Part shown: positions 55,795 to 64,000 of the stretch, one piece after another
Numbering within the stretch: the stretch's first letter is position 1
How the letters are laid out: every line of letters begins with the position of its first letter
Notes under the pieces: generated by a model
The model's input: the letters and a program-made list of their open reading frames with translations, nothing else
Database searches by the model: none
Told to the model about the DNA's origin: nothing
DNA from: Valencia hispanica
Taxonomy: Eukaryota; Chordata; Actinopteri; Cyprinodontiformes; Valenciidae
Assembly: GCA_963556495.2 (NCBI GenBank)
Contig: OY747702.1
Span: forward strand, 196,001 to 260,000
Direction: 5' to 3'
Length of the DNA: 64,000 nucleotides
Made by a program: the position numbers and the translations under genes

Positions 55795-56700
55795 ACCCGA
55801 ACTGTATTTAAAATTGAGCCACAGTTCTGGAGGTCCACAATTCTTTTCCTGATGTCTTGGTTGATTACTCTTGATTTTCCCATGTGATGAGAGGAGATTT
55901 TTAAGTGAAAGCCTGCGTCTCGCGCTGCTATGCTACCAGTCCCTGACCAGCATGCTGTCTGCTAACTCCTCTCTCCCAGTTCATTTATCCTGTGGCAGAG
56001 TATAAAAAAGAATTACACATTCACAAAATATATATTTTTGGGCATGCATGGGAAGAGATTCTCACCAAAATCATCTTCGAAGAACTCTTCCTCATAAATG
56101 CCTTTTATTTCTTTACAAAGTTATTACAAAACATTCTGAGAGACAGCCTCTCTTACAGGATCCAATCAGCTTAATAATACATATTCATATAGATGCAAAG
56201 TGTGCCTGTAGTCCGTCCCTAATAGGTTAAGGCACTGTTAATATATTCCTTTTGGTTGCTAAGCAGAAAACCTTCCTTCTCTCAACAGCCTATTTTGCAC
56301 GACCAAACCAACAGATGTTTCCTGTTTTTTTTCAGAGAATCGTGACCCATTGTCTAACTCATATCCTGTTCTTAACAGTTTTGTCCATTTAATCGTGACC
56401 GTTCCTTTCTGACCCGTGGGTCACATCCTGTGCCAACACTTTTCTGCATTTAGTTAATCATTTTAGCACATAACCCCTTCACCTTTTGGGCTGTGTATTC
56501 ATTCAATGCTTATTTAAAAGTTTTTATTTACAATACATTACAAAGGAAGAGGCTCTGTGATTTGGGGGTGCCTTAATGTGCATCCACAGGTGTGCCACCA
56601 ATTACCTCTAATGGACTCTATTAACCTATCAGAAGCTTCTTAGGATCAGAATGGAATCATCTGGAGTTTTCTTTTTAAAGATGCAATAAACATAGTGTAT
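55795..56700. mobile_element. Tc1-like remnant split by the 650-bp repeat
   Basis: The left part (about 55800-55888) contains GGAGGTCCACAATTCTTTTC and CTTGATTTTCCCATG. The right part (about 56535-56690) contains GTGCATCCACAGGTG, AACCTATCAGAAGCTTCT and a GGAATCATCTGGAG stretch. In this order these are familiar from fish Tc1/Passport-type elements. The 650-bp repeat at 55889-56530 interrupts them. Assignment is from recall and no transposase is readable. Confidence 0.5.
55889..56530. repeat. 650-bp interspersed repeat (copy 2)
   Basis: Matches 23621-24271 along its whole length. It contains TATAAAA near 56003 and CTCTTACAGGATCCAATCAG near 56150. It is unclassified and may be a solo LTR. Confidence 0.6.
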
Positions 56701-56701
56701 A

Positions 56702-59530
56702 TATGGCAGCAATTCTATCTCTAACCCTTCAGAAATTGATGATCTGGTTCACAGCGTTACGTCCTCATTGCGTTTGGCATTAGATAGTGTAGCCCCCTTA
56801 AAAAAGAAAGTGGCTAGCCATAGGAGGCTGACTCCTTGGTTCAACGCAGAGTTGTGTACTTTAAAGCAGAATACTAGGAAGTTGGAGAGAAAATGGCGCT
56901 CTACACACCTAGAGGATTCCTATTTAACCTGGAATAACAGTCTACTGCTGTATAAAAAGACCCTTCGACAAGCTAGAACAGCATATTTTACATCATTAAT
57001 AGAGGCGAATAAAAACAATCCTAGGTTTCTTTTTAGTACAGTTGCCGAACTTACACAGAGTCCTAGCTCCATTGAGCCAACTATTCCCCCATCTCTTAGC
57101 AGTGATGATTTTATGGGATTCTTCATGAATAAAATTAATTCTATTAAAAATAAAATTATTGGCATCCTCCCAAACATGATTAATTCTTCCTCAGTAAATG
57201 AAGCAGTATCGGAAAGAACTGTAGAACCTCAGTCGTGCTTAGGCTGTTTTGATTTAGTCGAGCTTTCGAAATTATCAAAAATATTAGCCTCATCTAACCT
57301 TCAACTTGTATGTTGGACCCAATTCCAACCAAATTATTTAAAGAAGTGTTCCATTTGGTTCCTGGCCCCATTTTGGATATGATGAATCTATCCTTAGTAA
57401 ACGGATACGTACCACAGGAATTTAAAATAGCTGTAATTAAACCTTTACTCAAGAAACCTTCCCTTGATCAAGATGACTTAGTGAATTACAGACCTATATC
57501 TAACCTTTCTTTCTTATCCAAAGTCCTTGAGAAAATTGTTGCTAATCAAGTCTGTGAGCATTTAAACAATAACGAGCTGTTTGAAGAGTTTCAGTCAGGT
57601 TTTAGAGCTCATCATAGCACTGAAACAGCACTGGTGAAGGTTACTAATGATATTCTCATGGCCTCAGATAATGGACTGGTGTCTGTTCTGGTTTTGTTAG
57701 ATCTCAGTGCTGCTTTTGACACAGTCGATCATAATATTCTTTTAGAAAGGCTTGAACATGTTGCAGGGATCAGAGGAACAGCACTAGGCTGGTTTAAATC
57801 ATATTTGTCTGATAGATTCCAGTTTGTTCATCTAAATGATAAATCTTCTTCACTCTCAAGGGTTACTTGTGGAGTTCCACAGGGTTCTGTGCTTGGACCA
57901 ATTCTGTTCACCATATATATGCTCCCAATTGGTAGAATCATTAGACAGCATGGGATAAATTTCCACAGCTATGCAGATGATACACAACCATATTTATCCA
58001 TAAATCCTGATGAACCCAGTCAGTTAGGTATATTACAGGCATGTCTGGAAGACATACAAACATGGATGACCCTAAACTTTTTGCTTTTAAATTCCGACAA
58101 AACAGAAGTTGCTGTCTTTGGACCAGAAGTTCTTAAACAGAAACTGATTAGTCAATCACTTCATCTGGATGGCATTAAATTGGCCCCCAGTAATAACGTA
58201 AAGAACCTCGGCGTTATTTTTGACCGAGACTTGACATTTAAATCCCATATTTAACAAGTTTCTAGGATTTCTTTCTTTCACCTCCGGAATATTGCTAAAA
58301 TTAGAAACATCCTGTCCAGGAGTGATGCTGAGAAACTAGTCCATGCATTTGTTACCTCAAGGCTGGACTACTGTAATTCTTTACTATCAGGTAGTCCATA
58401 AAATGCCATTAAAGGCCTTCAGTTGTTCAAAAATGCAGCAGCAAGAGTTCTGATGAATATTAAAAAGAGAGATCACATTTCTCCTGTTTTAGCTTCCCTT
58501 CATTGGCTCCCTGGTAAATCCAGAATAGAATTTTTAGATCCTTCTTCTTACATACAAAGCCCTTAATAATCAAGCTCCATCATACATCAGAGATCTAATT
58601 GTTCCTTATGTTCCTAACAGAGCCCTTCGGTCTCAGACTGCAGGTTTACTTGTAATTCCTAAGATTTCTAAAAGTAGAATTGGAGGGAGATCTTTTAGTT
58701 ATCAGGCTCCTGTCCTGTGGAACCAGCTCCCAGCTTTAGTCCGTGAGGCAGACACTCTGTTTACTTTTAAGGCCAGGCTTAAAACTTTCCTTTTTGATAA
58801 AGCTTATAGTTAGAGTGGCTTAGGTCATCCTGAGCTATCTCTGTAGTTATGCTGCTATAGGCTTAGACCGCTGGAGGACAGACTTACCAATTTTCTTCAC
58901 TCTGCTACTTCCTTTTCTACTACTACTCTCCAGTTGTATTACAGTACATTCTGTTATTTCGACTGTTAACTTTGTTTTCTCTCAGTGTTTTTCTCTCCAT
59001 AGAAGATATACCTGGTCTGGTATCCTGCTTGGCTGCAATGCCCTGTTGGACGGGGGGCATCGACTGGGATGATCCTCCCAGAAACTGAATATCCACTGTG
59101 TCCTGTTATTAACTTTTTACTTTCTGTAACATAGAAAGTTCTCTTATATCAGATCTTCTGTTCCTTCTGTGTTTCTGCTCTGTCTTCTCAAACCCCCAGA
59201 CGGTCGTGGCAGATGGCCGCTCCTACTGAGCCTGGTTCTGTTGGAGGTTTCTTCCTTTTAAAGGGGAGTTTTTCCTCTCCACCGTCGCTACATGCTTGCT
59301 CAGTATGAGGGATTGCTGAAGGATTGCTGTGGTTGGAAAGTCTGCATCAACGGGGCCCAACCTCACGCCAATGACTGACGCAATCTGCTGGGATTCCTTA
59401 AATAGGAAACTTTTTAACTGATTGGAATGTTTGTATAAATGTATTGAAATGACTTCTTGTTAAGTGCCTTGAGATGACATCTGTTGTGAATTGGCGCTAT
59501 ATAAATAAACTGAATTGAATTGAAAACTGA
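56702..59530 (+). mobile_element. CR1/L2-type LINE, 5' truncated
   Basis: This copy starts in the linker before RT and runs to a TTGAATTG tail. The linker and N-terminal RT lie at 56768-57382. A one-base frameshift near 57310 leads to the RT frame 57310-58254, with [34 protein letters not shown] and YADDTQPYLS (Leu to Pro next to the catalytic pair). A stop at 58252 and later lesions interrupt the C-terminal domain (58255-58810). The 3' region 58810-59525 matches the other copies. Confidence 0.85.
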
Positions 59531-59656
59531 ATTATATACTCCTGACTTTGATTAAAGTGCTAAAAAATAAATGCATAACTCTCTCTTTATTTTAGAAATT
59601 TAAATAATTCAAAAAATACGTCAATATTTATTTAGCTAAAAGAAAAAAAGTTTAAT

Positions 59657-61454
59657 TTGATGTTGGCTGCTATGGCTGTGCACAGTGTTGCAGCGGCTTC
59701 TTCAGCTCCTGGAATTAAGTCTCATTTGTTTCCCTTTGAGGGCACTTTTAGCACTAATTTAGTGCTAAATTCACGGCTGAAGTACAGCTCAACCGAACTG
59801 ACAGACATCAGGGACAGTTCGGTTATTATAATTTCACAAAAACTTAAATCTGCTTTTGGACACCAACGGCTCCTGAGGACAACGGAGTGGCGCAGCAGGA
59901 TTCGGGGAGCAACGGGCAAGAGGAAACAATGTCCCCAAAAACAGAAGAGAGGAAAGCGGGCTGGTGCGCTGGCACAGTTAAAGGCTAGTAGACCGCCGAT
60001 ACCAACTCTCTTCCTGGCCAACGCTCACTCACTGGATAACAAACTGGACTTGTTACGTCTGAGGCTGAGTGTTTTTACAGAGATGAGGAACTGTGCTGCT
60101 CTTTGCCTAATGGAAACCTGGCTCAAAAACAACATGCCAGACTCAGCCTTCCAGATCGAAGGGCTTCAGTTTTCCCGAGCGGACCGCAACCACTGGTCGG
60201 GTAAAACACGGGGAGGAGGACTCTGTGTGCATGTGAATGAAGGTTGGTGTACGAACTGTGGACTGGTGAAAAGCTCCTGCTCTGAGGCGATAGAGCTTAT
60301 GACTGTGAAATGTTGGCCACGAGAGTTAACTGCAGTGTTCGTCACCATTGGTTACATTCGACCGGGTGCAAATGCCAACGAAGCATCAAATGAGCTATTT
60401 GACACCATTAGCTCGCTGCAAACAAAGTACCCAGGGGCGTTTTACGTGGTTGTGGGAGACTTTAACCAAATGAAATTTACGGACACTGCCAAGTTTTTAC
60501 CAGCATGTCACCTTTGCAACATGCAGAGAAAATACTCTGGACTGTGTGTACAGCAACATCCACAGTGCATACAGAGCTTTTCCTCGCCCCCATCTTGGCC
60601 TCTCCGGCCACATCTCCATCCTGCTGGCGCCAGCATACTGAGACGTATCAGGCCAACGAAGAAGACGATCACCGTGTGGCCCAGAGATGCGGCCTGTGTG
60701 CTCCAGGACTGTTTTCAGCGCACAGAATGGCAGGTCTTCAAAGAAGCAGCTACATATGAGGGAGAGGCGGACCTGGAGGAATATACATCATCTGTCCTTG
60801 GTTTCATCTCCAAATGTACTGATGATGTCACCACCACCTGGATAATAACCTGCTATCCAAACCAGAAACCCTGGCTGAACTCTGAGGTGAGAGCTCTGCT
60901 GAAAGCTAGGGATGCTGCGTTCAAGGCAGGTGAGGCATCAGCACTCAGAGAGGCACAAAAAGGACTGACTGCAGGCATTACGAGGGTCAAAGCCACATAC
61001 ACCCAGAAACTCCAAGGTCACTTTACCACCAATGACCATCGGTGCAAGTCGAGGGGCATTAAATACATCACGGACTACAACACCAAGGATGGACAATGCC
61101 CAAGAGACCCCTCCTTGCCAGATGCACTCAACCATTTCTATGCCCGCTTTGAGTTCCCTGATGTCTCCCCCAGCACCAAACTTACACCACCGCCTGGTGA
61201 CACACCCATCAGTGTGACCACAGCAGGTGTAAGGAAGAGCCTTCAGTGTATCAACCCTCACAAAGCAGCAGGGCCGGACAACATCCCAGGGCGGGTACTG
61301 ATGGACTGTGCACACAAGCTGGCTGAGGTGCTGGCAGACATCTTTAACACTTCACTGTCATCTGTCCCCACCTGCTTAAAGACTGCCACAATTGTCCCCG
61401 TCCCCAAGTGCTCCACAGTGACAAGCCTGAATGACTATCGGCCCATAGCTTTAA
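59657..61454 (+). pseudogene. Rex/jockey-like LINE ORF (endonuclease to start of RT), cut by piggyBac
   Basis: The long frame opens at the ATG at 59657. The endonuclease shows PTLFLANAHSLDNKL, LCLMETWLKNN, KTRGGGLCVHVN and FYVVVGDFNQ. Residues about 275-325 are out of frame: the expected blocks (TLDCVYSNIHSAYRAF and PHLGLSGHISILL) are read in another frame, so two compensating indels lie at about 60480 and 60640. The usual SDH is SGH, which would remove a catalytic Asp. RT begins with NPHKAAGPDNIPGRVL and NDYRPIALT and stops at a TTAA site (61451-61454). The rest of RT is probably beyond the right edge. Confidence 0.8.
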
Positions 61455-62120
61455 CCGCTTTAAATTCCTGCAATTTCCGCCCAAAATATTTAAAAAACGC
61501 ATACCCAAATTAAAATTAAAGCTGTTCTTGGACCGTATGGAGTAGAAACATGTTTTTGGTCTCTTTTGAAAGAAAACACCCTGAAGTTTCACCCACATCA
61601 GCCAGAATTTGTCTAAGTGCAGTTTTCAGAGAGTGATGTAATCTTGAATACACTGAAAAAGCTTAAATTTTATGTCCGCCTAGTTATTTTCTAAAACTAC
61701 ATGCTTTAAAAGTGACTTTAGCATGGTGTGGTGGACTGAAAAACACACTAGGTCTACAGCCTGAACTGCTACCATTATCCACAGCAAATCTGAGAGTAAT
61801 AAACCAAAAAATTAGTATTTTGCACACGTTTTTTCTAACAAAAGGTTCAAGCGAGCCAAACGTGTGCCAAAAGTGTGCCATTTGGAGACCCTTGGGTGAC
61901 ATATTGGCAAAAGGCTGCTATTCTTGAACACTTCAACATACAATCATGATCTTGGGCTCTAATGAAAGGTTACACTTGGAGCTTTCCCATCCCATATCTA
62001 GATTCAATGCCAGTATTACTGGCAAAGAGTAAAGGACAAACATGTTCTTCTATAAATAATGCTTTGTGCATACAGTGAAAATGTCCAAACAAATTGTATG
62101 AACAGAAGCAAAATGTTTAT

Positions 62121-62124
<4 letters not shown>

Positions 62125-62214
<90 letters not shown>
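62125..62214. repeat. (CA)n(TA)n microsatellite
   Basis: About 68 bp of CA repeats followed by about 22 bp of TA repeats. It lies in the 3' part of the piggyBac element. Confidence 0.95.
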
Positions 62215-62390
62215 GCAAATTACAAAACTATTTACAGTAGAATATACACCAATTACAGAACTATTTACAGTAGAAAAGCACAGCAAAAAAGTACAAAAAA
62301 TTAATTAAATAAAATTAAAAAAATTGTTTTTTTTTAAACAAATAAATTAAAAAAAGAGAAAAGCACTGCACACTATTTACAACAATAAGC

Positions 62391-64000
62391 TCACTTGCCG
62401 TTAGCATCATGCCAAGCATTGTAGCAGTCTCGACCTGGAACAAAGCACAGGGGTGTGTCACAGGTGGAACACTTTACAGGGGTCTTGTTCTTGCAGTGTC
62501 TGCACTTCAGACGTCCAACGGTGCTGTCTCCAGAGATGAACACCGGTTTGTGATGATTGGAACTCTTTGGTGCCGGTGCAGCAGAGGTTGTACTGCCTGC
62601 CTCTGCCAACTCCATGGATAAGGTCTCCCTGAATGCCTTCTGGCTCAAAGGAGTTCCCCCTCTGCTCCTGACATGCTCCTTGTGAAGAATGAAGGCATTC
62701 ACAATGGCAATGTCCATGAAGTGGTAGAAGAAAGTCTTGTAATTGAAATCATTCAATTGAAAAAAATGCATATGTATTTGATACATACCGGTTGTAGTCC
62801 TTTACCACTGGTGGAATGGGTACGTCCTTCACTGTCCACTGCCCATCTGCTCCTTTGACCCTTCGCTGGACTTTGTCTTCTCCATGCGCTTTGTGCAGAG
62901 TTGAGCAATGAAAAACATCCCTGGTGTCTTTCCATTGGACAAACAGCAGGTTGTCCTTCCTAATCCACCTGATGCTTCCTCTTGGCGATTTGGAAACCAG
63001 GGTGTTGACTCTGCTTTTTGGATAGCCCATCCTGTTTGTTCGGATGGTCACACATTCCCAGATTTTTTTTTGCAAGAGGTCACAGAAAAGTGTGGGACTG
63101 GTATAAAAGTTATCCACAAACAGTTTATATCCTGTGCCCAGTACTTTGGTGTCGACCAGCTGCATAACGGAGTCATAACTTAGTCCTTTACCACTAGTTC
63201 CTGTGATTTTCCCTCATAAACAAAGAAATCCCAGGTGTAGCCGTTAGAGGAATCTGCTAGAACAAAAAGCTTATATCCCCAGGGTGTAGGTTTGCTCTTC
63301 ATATACTGCTTCAATCCGATGCGTGCTTTTGATGCCACCATGCGCTCATCAATAGAAATGTTCTGTGTGGGATGATAATTTGTTTTGCATGCCTCCCTCA
63401 GCGCACTATAAAGAGGTTTGATCTTAGATAGGCGATCATAACCTGGTGTTCCCCTCTTCTGATCATTAGCAGCATCTTCTGGCCTGCTGCTAATGTGCAG
63501 GGAACGGCATATCTGTAGGAACCTTTTACAAGTCATTATAGTTTTTGGAAAGGGGAGTTCATAGAGTTTTGCCTTTCTCCAATAATCTGTAAATGAACAG
63601 CATTTTACAAATCCCATATATATAACTAAAGACATGAAACAGTAAATGTCATTCAAAGAAATGTCAGTCCATGGGGCAGTTGGTGTAGAAATCAGAGTGG
63701 CAAACTCATTTGTGTACTGAATTATTGTTTCTGGAATGTTTCTAGTGAAAAAAAGCTGAAAACGCTGCAGTGGTGAGTATGATGATGTTGAAATGAGCTG
63801 AGGTCCTGGTAGATGCTGAGGTTTGAAAATGGGTGGTGGGGGTGTAGTGTCCGGTACTCCAGTATCATTCCAGGAATCTTCAGTCATTGTAGAAGAACTG
63901 GTTTGAACACTGCTTGTCCTGGCTCTTCCCCTTCCCCCTCTCCTACCTTGTCCACGCCCTGGTGATTTTCTTTTGTTTGTGCGTGCTTCAGGTGAGGTGA
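62391..64000 (-). pseudogene. piggyBac transposase (PGBD4-like), frameshifted
   Basis: The frame is open from the right edge with an Arg/Gly-rich start. The N-terminal domain follows (LQRFQLFFTRNIPETIIQYT), then MSLVIYMGFVK. The first catalytic Asp lies in NISIDERMVASKARIG. A one-base frameshift near 63210 separates the next part, where LFVDNFYTSPTLF carries the second Asp. Near 62755 the frame changes again, and the block that should hold the third Asp (GGVD-type in relatives) is replaced by unrelated residues. The C-terminal part has YKTFFYHFMDIAIVNAFILH and a Cys-rich finger (CRHCKNKTPVKC, CDTPLC) ending at 62391. Cut-and-paste activity is therefore lost. Confidence 0.85.

Larger units (their letters stand above)
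61455..64000 (-). mobile_element. piggyBac element, running off the right edge
   Basis: The left border is placed at TTAA (61451-61454), where LINE coding sequence stops within an RT motif. It contains a CA/TA microsatellite and a minus-strand transposase. The right end and second TTAA are not in the window, so the border is inferred. Confidence 0.65.

Overview
The window looks like a repeat-dominated stretch of a teleost (probably percomorph) fish genome. It holds CR1/L2-group, Rex/jockey-like and L1-type LINEs with fish-style tails, a DANA-like tRNA-derived SINE, a BEL/Pao retrotransposon, Tc1, hAT, Harbinger, piggyBac and CACTA-like DNA transposons, and many microsatellites. I see no convincing host protein-coding gene. 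Almost everything readable is mobile DNA, most of it broken. All family names come from reading the sequence and from recall; no database search was run.

Left edge (1-4.4 kb): the 5' end of a minus-strand LTR element with a tRNA-Trp primer-binding site lies against a Tc1 remnant. It is followed by a LINE tail, a SINE, a second Tc1 remnant, a 628-bp TG...CA element with a 5-bp target duplication, and a 690-bp hAT-like MITE.

Centre-left (4459-26623): this is the most interesting region. One old 22-kb CACTA-like element, with degenerate CAC...GTG ends and a 2-bp TA duplication, has been repeatedly invaded. Insertions inside it include a MITE (5137-5771), an L2-type LINE (about 5.8-9.2 kb), a LINE tail (10171-10695) and a second, better preserved CACTA-like element (11172-18722). 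There is also a hAT (19001-23506), which carries another DNA transposon (19249-22487), which in turn carries a further hAT-like element (20170-21617). The host reading frame resumes on the far side of the insertions, so the order of events can be read directly. Both CACTA-like copies encode a C2H2/Tnp2-like transposase. Both also carry exons of a second, spliced gene resembling fish genes annotated SAMD3-like, which suggests a two-gene transposon.

Centre (27-43 kb): microsatellite, LINE 3' ends, an LTR-like repeat, a BEL/Pao element with both LTRs (30022-36412) but a deleted integrase end, an L1-type LINE tail, and a nearly full-length CR1/L2-type LINE (37648-42580, minus) inserted into an unrelated L2-like LINE on the plus strand.

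Right (43-64 kb): a TTAA-flanked MITE, a 2.8-kb GC-rich unclassified block (44955-47770), three more copies of the CR1/L2-type LINE (one lacking all of its RT, one with a 5' inversion of the twin-priming type), a Tc1-like remnant split by a 650-bp repeat, and a Rex/jockey-like LINE ORF cut at a TTAA site by a piggyBac element that runs off the right edge.
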